From: a virus
DNA: 45,446 nt
Strand: one strand, 5' to 3'
Virus record (IMG/VR): IMGVR_UViG_3300048065_000509
Span: 1 to 45,446 of that record
Shown piece by piece: positions 1 through 6,556 of this stretch. The first letter of the stretch is position 1, and each line of letters opens with the position of its first letter. The translations under genes and the position numbers were made by a program. The notes under the pieces were generated by a model. That model was not told the origin of the DNA. It saw only the letters and a program-made list of their open reading frames with translations, and did not search any database.

Positions 1-121
1 AACAATTCCATCCACTTATGGATGGTTTTTTCTTTGCCCTTTGGGCTTCACAATCACCAGGGACGCAGCTCAATGCAATTAGTACTCCACACCAAGGACA
101 CAACGCGGCGCATCCTTAAGC
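1..121. repeat. Terminal direct repeat, left copy (121 bp)
   Basis: The first 121 bases are identical to the last 121 bases of the window. This could be a genuine direct terminal repeat, but it could also be the overlap left when a circular or terminally redundant genome is assembled; 121 is a plausible k-mer length. It contains a complete terminator hairpin and the start of a small ORF, so it reads as ordinary continuous sequence. Confidence 0.95.
8..31 (+). terminator. Rho-independent terminator in left repeat copy
   Basis: A 7-bp perfect stem (ccatcca / tggatgg) with loop ctta is followed directly by a run of six T. On the circular reading it lies just after the gene ending at 45308, so it would end the first early transcript or attenuate it ahead of the micro-genes. 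A second small hairpin (gccc-ttt-gggc) follows at 36-46. Confidence 0.75.
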
Positions 122-189
122 CAAAGGTGATGCGTAGTTTCTATCAACAACTCAGCCGCGGCCACGTTTACATCGACTTCATCAAATGA
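73..189 (+). CDS. Hypothetical small basic protein (38 aa)
   Basis: This short ORF starts with ATG inside the terminal repeat and runs out of it. It encodes a 38-residue basic protein of unknown function. Its last codons overlap the next ATG (186), as in translationally coupled phage operons. The right-hand repeat contains the same start codon at 45398 but the ORF is cut by the window end, which supports the circular reading. It is too short to assign and rests mainly on tight packing with its neighbours. Confidence 0.5.
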   Translation: MQLVLHTKDTTRRILKPKVMRSFYQQLSRGHVYIDFIK

Positions 190-308
190 CAATCCCAACG
201 GAAACAACAATCATCTTGGCAGTGATTGGAATGCTAGGGCTATTTGCTACGGCAACAGTTTATCAGCGTTCTAATCGCATTACATCACGTTACTACGGAA
301 AGAAATGA
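186..308 (+). CDS. Hypothetical single-pass membrane protein (40 aa)
   Basis: The product has a hydrophobic segment at about residues 8-25 (IILAVIGMLGLFATATV) followed by a basic tail (QRSNRITSRYYGKK). This predicts one membrane-spanning helix with a cytoplasmic positive tail. Start and stop overlap both neighbours by a few bases, suggesting an operon of coupled micro-genes. No function can be recognised; an early membrane effector is only a guess. Confidence 0.55.
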   Translation: MTIPTETTIILAVIGMLGLFATATVYQRSNRITSRYYGKK

Positions 309-406
309 CACCAGCATTCATTACTTACATCAAGCGTAAGTATGCAAAGGCAGAGCGTATCGTCAAACAATATGCCCATGCTCTCAAACATAAGGTATCA
401 GATTAA
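305..406 (+). CDS. Hypothetical small basic protein (33 aa)
   Basis: This is a highly basic 33-residue peptide (KRKYAKAERIVKQYAHALKH in the middle), probably a single amphipathic helix. Its ATG overlaps the stop of the preceding membrane peptide. No family is recognised. Support comes from the gapless chain of start/stop overlaps, and the next ATG follows 3 bases after its stop. Confidence 0.45.
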   Translation: MTPAFITYIKRKYAKAERIVKQYAHALKHKVSD

Positions 407-408
407 TC

Positions 409-585
409 ATGAAAGCATTATCACTTGATGATGATTACTTCATCAAGAACGCAATGGCTTGTTTTATGCATCATTATCCTGAGCATAAGTTCGTTGCTAT
501 TTATCAAGACCTAATAAAGAAGGATTTCATTGAAAAACCAGCACCAAAGCCACGACCAGCACGACGTAGAAAGCCAAAAACTTAA
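409..585 (+). CDS. Hypothetical protein with Pro/Arg/Lys-rich tail (58 aa)
   Basis: The N-terminal part is a short globular-looking segment (MKALSLDDDYFIKNAMACFM). The C-terminus is a proline and basic tail (PAPKPRPARRRKPKT) of the type often seen in nucleic-acid or ribosome-associated small proteins. The gene sits in the early micro-gene chain and overlaps the next ORF, which probably starts at TTG 530. Function is unknown. Confidence 0.55.
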   Translation: MKALSLDDDYFIKNAMACFMHHYPEHKFVAIYQDLIKKDFIEKPAPKPRPARRRKPKT

Positions 586-754
586 ATATAAACTTCCACA
601 CTCACCACTCCAAGAATACATTGTCACGCTATCAAATGCTGAATCGATTTACATCTTGGCTCGTAACTCCATGGACGCAGCATATAACGCGTTGGAACTA
701 TCAGAAGACAGACATTGCAAACTTATCGACGTACGACTCCGTGAAGAATGGTAA
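530..754 (+). CDS. Hypothetical early protein (74 aa, TTG start)
   Basis: There is no usable ATG near the beginning. A TTG at 530 has a good Shine-Dalgarno (AGAAGG) about six bases upstream, which decides the start and makes the gene overlap its predecessor by 56 bases. The product is polar, with an acidic C-terminal half (NALELSEDRHCKLIDVRLRE). No family is recognised. The stop lies inside the beginning of the next gene. Confidence 0.55.
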   Translation: MKNQHQSHDQHDVESQKLKYKLPHSPLQEYIVTLSNAESIYILARNSMDAAYNALELSEDRHCKLIDVRLREEW

Positions 755-1064
755 GAAGAAATACTTCAGGAACAACTGGAGTAAATGGAAAGCAGTCCCA
801 GATGAATTCTTTCAGCCCATAGATTTCGATGAAATTATGGAATGGAAGGTAGCAGGTTGGGAACTGCCCATGGACGTGGTTTGTCTAATCAGGGCAACAA
901 ACAAAGACACAAAGAAAGTCAAAGAGTTTGTCTACAAGCAACGCAAAGCAGCAGACAACCGAATTCAACAATTAACCCAAGATCAAAACCTTGAACTCTG
1001 TATCACCACTCATGACGCACAACACCACCTCAGCTTCGAAGACTATGACGCGGGGGACATTTAA
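741..1064 (+). CDS. Conserved cyanophage early protein (107 aa, GTG start)
   Basis: The frame is open from 621, but GTG 741 is preferred because it gives a product beginning MKNGKKKYFRNNWSKWK, like early proteins I associate with marine cyanophages, with the pattern WK..PDEFF...F.E.M.WK.AGWELP...C.IR. It overlaps the preceding gene by 14 bases. It is acidic toward the C-terminus (FEDYDAGDI). Position among the earliest genes suggests a host-takeover role, but none can be named. Confidence 0.65.
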   Translation: MKNGKKKYFRNNWSKWKAVPDEFFQPIDFDEIMEWKVAGWELPMDVVCLIRATNKDTKKVKEFVYKQRKAADNRIQQLTQDQNLELCITTHDAQHHLSFEDYDAGDI

Positions 1065-1098
1065 TTTCCTTTGTGACACATTGTTCGAGGAGATACAA

Positions 1099-1161
1099 AT
1101 GCATCCACATCGCGAAGAACTTATCAAACTCATGCAGCAACAGTGGGAAGATGATGCATAA
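1099..1161 (+). CDS. Putative 20-aa peptide
   Basis: This very short ORF encodes MHPHREELIKLMQQQWEDDA, compatible with one amphipathic helix. It is listed only because a strong Shine-Dalgarno (cGAGGAGat) sits at ideal spacing before the ATG in an otherwise gene-free gap. It could equally be a leader peptide for the RHH-like gene downstream. Function is unknown. Confidence 0.4.
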   Translation: MHPHREELIKLMQQQWEDDA

Positions 1162-1174
1162 CTTTATTGCTTTT

Positions 1175-1186
1175 GCACAATTGTGC
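1175..1186. promoter_or_regulatory. 12-bp perfect palindrome, possible operator
   Basis: GCACAATTGTGC is a perfect 12-base palindrome lying 37 bases before the start of a ribbon-helix-helix-like gene. A second inverted element (TACTT-gctt-TAAGTA type) follows at about 1202-1216. RHH proteins commonly bind such sites to autoregulate; that link is inference. Confidence 0.4.
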
Positions 1187-1222
1187 TCTTTCTGTACCAT
1201 GTACTTGCTTTAAGTATGTGCA

Positions 1223-1552
1223 GTGAAAAGAGTTCTGGTTTCGATGCCTGACAAATGTGCAGCCATGCTGAAAAGCTATGCAGCCCAATGGGGTATGACG
1301 CAAAGTGATGTTCTTTATGAATGTATGCGTAACCACATACACGCACAAGCAAAAAGCGGATGCAAAGGAACGCTCAACCTCTTAGACATTCACGGTATCA
1401 AATTAGACAGACGTGCACACAAAGAGTGCTACGGATATGCGTGTCGTATTTGTAAGCATGACAAGTCATGTCGTGTTGGATTACATGACGGAATGTGGCA
1501 GTGCGATGAACGTTACAAACATTTATTGTCTCCAACAATTGAGCCTGAGTAA
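1223..1552 (+). CDS. RHH-like DNA-binding protein with Cys-rich C-terminus
   Basis: The N-terminal ~40 residues (KRVLVSMPDKCAAMLKSYAA, then WGMTQSDVLYECMRNHI) fit the beta-helix-helix pattern of MetJ/Arc-type ribbon-helix-helix repressors. The C-terminal part has a cluster of cysteines and histidines around residues 71-93 (ECYGYACRICKHDKSC then CDER) that could bind zinc. Start is GTG 1223 or the in-frame ATG 1244; GTG retains the first beta strand. It stands alone between two noncoding gaps with palindromes upstream, consistent with an autoregulated early regulator. Target genes are unknown. Confidence 0.55.
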   Translation: MKRVLVSMPDKCAAMLKSYAAQWGMTQSDVLYECMRNHIHAQAKSGCKGTLNLLDIHGIKLDRRAHKECYGYACRICKHDKSCRVGLHDGMWQCDERYKHLLSPTIEPE

Positions 1553-1700
1553 TTCAACAAAGCTTTACGGCTTTACCTTTAGCTAGTCCACAACCATTAC
1601 TTAATGACCATTCTGTCCATCGGTAATTTCTACCTTGGCATTGATAAGCGATGCTTTTCTAATGTATCCATCCATTTGTGGAAAATTAGTCTAGAGTGGG

Positions 1701-2111
1701 GTGGTCCTGCACCACTTGATTTTGGAACCGCTTCGCGGGCTAGTCACAGATGAATCAGCCTTTGCTGTATTCAAAGCAATTGAACTCATCCGTGAACTAA
1801 CACCGGACGGGAACATGCCAATGCAAGCATTGCAGTGCTTCCTATATGTCTGCTCTCATGACAACTGCCACAAGGCAAAGATGGAGCAAGACCTAGGACT
1901 CAGCGTTGCATCAGGCAGTCGTAACACTGATTACTTATGTAGTCAGAACAGACTCAAGAAAGCAGGACTCAACCTAATTACAAAGGAGGTAGAGCCAGCA
2001 CAACATGGACGCAGATTAATTCTGCGACTGACGCCGTTAGGTGTTCGTATTAAAAACGACTTACTTAATGAATTAAATGGACTTCACAATCATACCGGCG
2101 ACGGTATATGA
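1701..2111 (+). CDS. MarR-like winged-helix protein next to integrase
   Basis: The 136-residue product contains a winged-helix-like segment: a hydrophobic helix (QALQCFLYVCSHDNCHKAKM), a recognition-helix-like stretch ending in SVASGSRNTDYL, and a basic wing (GRRLILRLTPLG). A protein of this kind commonly precedes int in marine cyanopodoviruses. The start is uncertain: GTG 1701 lies in a small hairpin (gtggt-cctgc-accac) and TTG 1719 is an alternative. It overlaps the integrase start by 35 bases. It could regulate int or the early operon; direct evidence is absent. Confidence 0.6.
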   Translation: MVLHHLILEPLRGLVTDESAFAVFKAIELIRELTPDGNMPMQALQCFLYVCSHDNCHKAKMEQDLGLSVASGSRNTDYLCSQNRLKKAGLNLITKEVEPAQHGRRLILRLTPLGVRIKNDLLNELNGLHNHTGDGI

Positions 2112-2997
2112 GAAGCCTGAGAAGATCACCAAGTTCTCTCAAGGCTTCCATCACACGCTTCAGACATTGCCAACATGGCGAGAGTCAGAGGCAGGTGGTA
2201 ACGGTAACAACATCCGTAACTTCCGAAAGCTCTCTGAAGTATGGGGAGACCCACCACTAACAGAGATCAACCACGATTTTGTGCATGAAACAATTGCAGA
2301 AATCAAGGAGATGTCGGAGAACACGAACGCAACGTTGAACCGTGCGATCTCAACAATCAAAAAGGTAATGACCTTGTGTGCCAGAAGTGGCTACATCCAA
2401 GGCGTACCTGTCATCGAGAAACTATCTGAATCAAAACGTCGTCGTCCTTGTTTCTATTCCAAGGACCAAGTTGATCGTCTTGTGCAGTTAGCCCGTGAAC
2501 GTGGTGATGATGCATTGGCGGAAGCCATCTTGCTCAGCGCCTACAGCGGCCTCAGACAAGCCGAATGCCGTCGCTTGCACGTTGATGACATCGACTGGCG
2601 AAACAACGTGCTGTTGGTCGGTGGCACCGCTGACACACGCACCAAGGGTCGTAACTACCGCGAGGTTCCAATCCATCCACGGCTTGAGTCATTGCTCAAA
2701 GCACGTACAGGATTAGACCGCGGCTACCACGACATCATCTTTGATGAGTTCCCTAACCAATGGAACTTGCACCGGAGATGGAAGCATGTGTTGAGACGCA
2801 TGAACGTGGAAGATCGCACTGTCACAGAACGTCACTACTGGAAGACTCTTCGGAACTCCTTCATTACGTGGCACCTGGACGGCGGCACTCCATCAATGAA
2901 GGTCAAGGGTTGGGCTGGTCACTCCTCTATCACCGTGACAGAGGGTTATTACAGTCACAACACTGACCACGACCACAGCCTGATGGCGCAAGTCTAG
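2077..2997 (+). CDS. int: Tyrosine recombinase / phage integrase
   Basis: The 306-residue protein has a SAM-like N-terminal core-binding domain and a C-terminal catalytic domain. Box I arginine is in SGLRQAECRRL (about residue 161), box II in KTLRNSFITWHL (about 255-266), then GWAGHSS and the nucleophile in TEGYYSH near residue 292. The usual His of HxxR is replaced by Lys, as in type IB topoisomerases. A tRNA-Leu fragment lies 84 bases downstream, the expected attP position. The gene is in the same place as int of Prochlorococcus phage P-SSP7. It implies ability, or former ability, to integrate. Confidence 0.92.
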   Translation: MDFTIIPATVYEKPEKITKFSQGFHHTLQTLPTWRESEAGGNGNNIRNFRKLSEVWGDPPLTEINHDFVHETIAEIKEMSENTNATLNRAISTIKKVMTLCARSGYIQGVPVIEKLSESKRRRPCFYSKDQVDRLVQLARERGDDALAEAILLSAYSGLRQAECRRLHVDDIDWRNNVLLVGGTADTRTKGRNYREVPIHPRLESLLKARTGLDRGYHDIIFDEFPNQWNLHRRWKHVLRRMNVEDRTVTERHYWKTLRNSFITWHLDGGTPSMKVKGWAGHSSITVTEGYYSHNTDHDHSLMAQV

Positions 2998-3080
2998 TTG
3001 CGTCTATCGGGTCAGGAATACAGGTCTACCTCGCCTGTCAACTCCTCTAAACCCAGCACTCAGTAAGCTGAGAAAGCCCT

Positions 3081-3119
3081 GGGGGCATGGCGGAATCGGT
3101 AGACGCACCAGACTTAAAA
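3081..3119 (+). other. attP: Probable attP: 5' part of tRNA-Leu(UAA)
   Basis: The sequence from gggggcatgg through the D arm (cggaatcggtagacgca) and the anticodon loop (cttaaaa, anticodon taa) reads as the 5' half of a cyanobacterial tRNA-Leu(UAA). It then diverges, so no complete tRNA is present. It lies just after int. A ~42-bp match to a host tRNA-Leu next to int is established for P-SSP7, so this is most simply the phage attachment core. An imperfect hairpin (ctcag-taag-ctgag inside cccag/ctggg) lies immediately upstream and could be an arm site or int terminator. Confidence 0.75.
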
Positions 3120-3174
3120 ACGGGTGTGTTCTACCTTCCGCTTGTGTATAAACCTTAGAGAGTTGGATCACACT

Positions 3175-3203
3175 CACTGCGCTGCAGTGTTATCCACGTG
3201 TGG
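3175..3203. promoter_or_regulatory. Two adjacent hairpins upstream of RNA polymerase
   Basis: CACTGC-gct-GCAGTG (3175-3189) is followed by TCCAC-gt-GTGGA (3193-3204) in the ~250-bp leader between int and the RNA polymerase gene. They may be recombinase arm sites or processing/regulatory structures in the RNAP leader. No clear -35/-10 pair is visible here. Confidence 0.35.
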
Positions 3204-3248
3204 AAGAGGTGAAATAACGAATCTAGTGCGTCTAGCACAACTAACTCC

Positions 3249-5588
3249 ATGCATACAGAAGCTCAAATCCAGGAGCAAATAACGCTGGAACGTGAGCAAA
3301 TCCGACAGGGATTGGAGCGTCTCAGGGACAACACGGTCAAGCTTCAAGACAAGGAGTACGCATCAGCGTCTGTGTATGGCGTCAGCTCTATTGAAGAGCT
3401 GCTACCAAAGGTCATTCAACGGATCAAAGGCACAGCAAACCGCATTCATGAAGGAAAAACCGGCGTTGCCTTCACAGAGATACGCCACTACCTAGCGGAC
3501 ATCGAGCCAGAAGCAGCAGCTGCCATCGCTTGCAAGGTGACCTTTGACAAGGTGTTCTCAAGCAAGCGAAAGGCAAACCAGCTTCAGAACGTCACAGATG
3601 CCATAGGTAGTGCTGTGGAAAATGAGTGCATGATCCGCCACTACGAACGGAACGTACCCGGACTGCTACACACCCTTAAGAAAAACTACTGGCACCGATC
3701 AATCGGGACAGAACAAAAAGTGGTTGTCATCAAGACATTGATGAAACGCTACGAGGTGGAGCATTGGAAAGCATGGGGTATTGCTAACCGAATCAAGCTT
3801 GGCGGATGGTTGCTCGACTGCATATGCGTTACCAGTCAATGGTTTGATCGGGAACTACGCAGAGAAGGCAAGAAGACATTCACCTTTGTCAATCCGACAC
3901 CTGAATTCCTGGAAATCAGGGATGAAGTGATGGCAACTGCTGAGCTGTTCAGTCCACTTGCTTGGCCGATGTTGATAGAGCCAAACGATTGGACCAACAA
4001 AAGGCAAGGCGGATACATCCTCAATGAAGTGATGAAGGGCTACAACATGGTTCGTAGAAGCGATCCCACCCTTATACAGGGAGAAACACCAATCACCTTT
4101 CTGAACCATATTCAGAAGGTTGCATACACACTTAATCCATTCATTGTTGGTGTCGCTGAGACACTGCAAGAACGTGGTATCGAGTTAGGTAAGTTTGTCC
4201 CTGTTGTTGAATTACCTCTTCCACCAAAGCCTGCAGATATTGCTGAGAACTACGATTCTCGGAAAGACTATAGGCGTAGAGCAGCAGAGGTAATGAATGT
4301 CAATGCTCAACAGTTTAAAAGGTCATGTCGTACAAGAATGACCATGAATGCAGTCAAAGTATTCAAAGATAAAGATAAGTTCTTTATTCCTTGGAGCTTT
4401 GACTATCGCGGTAGAGCTTATCCGATTCCTGCATTCTTGACACCACAAGATACAGATTTTGGTAAGTCTTTGCTGACCTTTCATGAACAAGCCTTCATGA
4501 CGCATGACGCTGAAGGTTGGATCAGATTTCAAGTAGCAACTACATATGGACTAGATAAGTCCACAATGGAAGACAGACAAGATTGGGTTCTTCACAATCA
4601 TGATCTAATTACACGAGTTGCTACAGATCCAATCGGTAACTTATCTGATTGGGAGTCTGCTGATGAACCTTGGCAGTTCTTATCTAGTGCACATGAGTAC
4701 TACCATACGTGTATATTATGTGACAAGAACTACACATCATTACCCATTGCAGTTGATGCTACATGCAGTGGATTACAAATCCTTGCAGGTCTCGCAAGGG
4801 ATAAAAGTACAGCACAATTAGTAAACGTTTGTCCTAGTGATAAACCACAAGATGCTTATGCAGTCGTTGCTAGTACTGCTACTCCTGAGTGCCCTGATTC
4901 TATTCGTAATTATATGGATAGAAAGGTAGTCAAAAGAGTAGTTATGACCGTACCTTACAATGCAAAACCATACTCAAACCGTGGGTACATACGTGATGCA
5001 TTAAAGGAAAAGGGTGTAGAACTAGAAAAAGAAGATCTAACAGCCACAGTCAAAGCAGTACGGGATGCAATGAATGTCATTGTTCCTGGTCCTATGAAAG
5101 TCATGAAATGGATTGAAAAGGAAGTATCTGCTGCTATCGATCGTGGTGAACAAGAACTTCAATGGTCAACACCTTCAGGCTTTGTAGTCACACAAAGACT
5201 AATGAAACCAGAAGTAGAAACAATTGAGTTACAACTACTAGGTAGATGTAAGGTCAAAGTAGCTACGACAGATAGCAACAAGGTAGACAAGTCACACCAC
5301 AAAAATGCAACAGCGCCGAATCTAATTCACTCGCTAGATGCAAGTCTCCTTCACCTATCTGCTATCCGATTTAATGCACCAATTGCTCTGATTCATGATT
5401 CTGTCTTGTGTCGTGCAACTGATATGACAATCTTGTCAGCATTAGTTAGAGAAACATACATGCATTTATTTGCAGAACAAGACTATCTGACATCTTGGGC
5501 AAACCAAATTGGAGCCGAAACAGAACCACCGATTATTGGCACACTCGAACCTGAGTCAGTAATTGAATCCACATACTTTTTTTGTTGA
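3249..5588 (+). CDS. rnap: Single-subunit T7-type RNA polymerase
   Basis: The 779-residue enzyme (T7: 883) transcribes middle and late phage genes. Hallmarks appear in order: SFDYRGRAYP near 380 (T7 DWRGRVY), VDATCSGLQ near 501 with the first catalytic Asp, KRVVMTVPYNAKPYS near 561 with the fingers Lys and Tyr, APNLIHSLDASL near 693, and IHDSV near 715 with the second catalytic Asp. It ends in TYFFC, where T7 has the functional FAFA end. The N-terminal specificity domain is the shortened part. A promoter-like 21-mer lies inside the gene at 4064, and base composition becomes visibly more AT-rich after that point. The stop overlaps the SSB start (TGATG). Confidence 0.97.
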   Translation: MHTEAQIQEQITLEREQIRQGLERLRDNTVKLQDKEYASASVYGVSSIEELLPKVIQRIKGTANRIHEGKTGVAFTEIRHYLADIEPEAAAAIACKVTFDKVFSSKRKANQLQNVTDAIGSAVENECMIRHYERNVPGLLHTLKKNYWHRSIGTEQKVVVIKTLMKRYEVEHWKAWGIANRIKLGGWLLDCICVTSQWFDRELRREGKKTFTFVNPTPEFLEIRDEVMATAELFSPLAWPMLIEPNDWTNKRQGGYILNEVMKGYNMVRRSDPTLIQGETPITFLNHIQKVAYTLNPFIVGVAETLQERGIELGKFVPVVELPLPPKPADIAENYDSRKDYRRRAAEVMNVNAQQFKRSCRTRMTMNAVKVFKDKDKFFIPWSFDYRGRAYPIPAFLTPQDTDFGKSLLTFHEQAFMTHDAEGWIRFQVATTYGLDKSTMEDRQDWVLHNHDLITRVATDPIGNLSDWESADEPWQFLSSAHEYYHTCILCDKNYTSLPIAVDATCSGLQILAGLARDKSTAQLVNVCPSDKPQDAYAVVASTATPECPDSIRNYMDRKVVKRVVMTVPYNAKPYSNRGYIRDALKEKGVELEKEDLTATVKAVRDAMNVIVPGPMKVMKWIEKEVSAAIDRGEQELQWSTPSGFVVTQRLMKPEVETIELQLLGRCKVKVATTDSNKVDKSHHKNATAPNLIHSLDASLLHLSAIRFNAPIALIHDSVLCRATDMTILSALVRETYMHLFAEQDYLTSWANQIGAETEPPIIGTLEPESVIESTYFFC
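4064..4084 (+). promoter_or_regulatory. Putative phage RNAP promoter inside the RNAP gene
   Basis: tcccacccttatacaggg followed by aga recurs at 43343 with only a one-base insertion after the shared 18 bases; the six bases upstream also nearly match. The right half resembles the T7 promoter core and start (TATA then GGGAGA). It codes for DPTLIQGE in the polymerase. A promoter here would drive the replication genes. The role is inference from the two copies and the T7 resemblance. Confidence 0.5.
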
Positions 5589-6163
5589 TGTCACGAAACA
5601 CATTTGTAACCGAACAACCTGTACTCCTTGATGGATATCAGGCTGTAATGTCGCCTTCTAAATTTGGTTATTCTCTCGCCGCTATTGTTGGCGAAGAGAT
5701 GATTAACAAACTAGAAGAAGATCGAGTCGATACCCTTAAGTGGGCTGAATCCAAGCTTAAGAATCCTAAGCGTTCAAGTCTAAAGCCAGAACCTTGGGAA
5801 GAATTGTCTGAAGGTAAGTACCGAGTCAAGTTCAGTTGGAATGCTGACACTCGTCCACCTGTAGTAGACACTGAAGGAACGATCATTACTGATGAACGTA
5901 CACCTATTTACAGCGGATCTAAGGTTAAGATTGCATTCTTTCAGAAACCTTACATCCTTCGTGATGGAGTAACTTACGGTACAAGTCTAAAACTTAAAGG
6001 TATTCAGATTGTCTCGTTGTCATCGTCAGCAGGTGTTGATGTAGGTGACATGAATGATGAAGATGTAGCGTCACTATTCGGCACAACTACTGGCTTCAAG
6101 GTGTCAGAACCAAATGTCATGCCTGCTGCACCTAGCTCTTTTGAAGACGAGACGGATTTTTAG
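5588..6163 (+). CDS. ssb: Single-stranded DNA-binding protein (gp2.5-like)
   Basis: The 191-residue protein lies between RNAP and endonuclease I, as gene 2.5 does in T7. It has an OB-fold-like beta-rich middle (KYRVKFSWNADTRPPVV; KVKIAFFQKPYI) and an acidic C-terminus ending FEDETDF with a terminal aromatic residue. In T7 that tail contacts polymerase and helicase. The helicase here ends similarly (DATTDF). ATG 5588 overlaps the RNAP stop; upstream in-frame TTGs are less likely. Confidence 0.88.
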   Translation: MSRNTFVTEQPVLLDGYQAVMSPSKFGYSLAAIVGEEMINKLEEDRVDTLKWAESKLKNPKRSSLKPEPWEELSEGKYRVKFSWNADTRPPVVDTEGTIITDERTPIYSGSKVKIAFFQKPYILRDGVTYGTSLKLKGIQIVSLSSSAGVDVGDMNDEDVASLFGTTTGFKVSEPNVMPAAPSSFEDETDF

Positions 6164-6202
6164 AGTATAGGGATTTTGATGAAATGTACGACCACTACAT
6201 AA

Positions 6203-6556
6203 ATGGCTTTTCGATCAGGACTTGAAGAAAAGGTTGCCGATCTAATGGTTGGATTAGGAGTGAAGTATGAATATGAATCTACTAAGATTCCATATACAAT
6301 TATGCATAATTACACTCCTGATTTTGTACTGCCTAGCGGGATACTGTTGGAGTGCAAAGGCTATTGGGACAGCGACGACAGACGGAAGATCAAAAATATT
6401 GTGCAACAAAATCCTGAATTAGATTTGCGGATGATATTCCAAGCACCATATAACACTATATCCAAGAAGTCTAAGACTACCTACGCAAAGTATTGCGAGA
6501 AACTAGGTATACCTTGGACATCATTCACAGACATACCAATCGAATGGTTCATGTAG
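6203..6556 (+). CDS. Endonuclease I (Holliday-junction resolvase, gp3-like)
   Basis: This 117-residue enzyme (T7 gp3: 149) cuts branched DNA and degrades host DNA for nucleotides. The catalytic set D40, E50 and K52 (NYTPDFVLPSG, LLECKG) has the same spacing as T7 D55, E65 and K67, with a Glu in the first helix (LEEK). It overlaps the primase-helicase start by 13 bases. Confidence 0.92.
   Translation: MAFRSGLEEKVADLMVGLGVKYEYESTKIPYTIMHNYTPDFVLPSGILLECKGYWDSDDRRKIKNIVQQNPELDLRMIFQAPYNTISKKSKTTYAKYCEKLGIPWTSFTDIPIEWFM

Noticed and set aside
1635-1665. TTGGCA ... TAATGT as a sigma70 promoter before the MarR-like gene
   Set aside because: The spacer is 19 bases and both boxes are weak, so it was not listed.
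3081-3119. A complete tRNA-Leu gene
   Set aside because: Only the 5' half through the anticodon loop is present; the 3' half with T arm and acceptor is missing, so it fits an attachment site.
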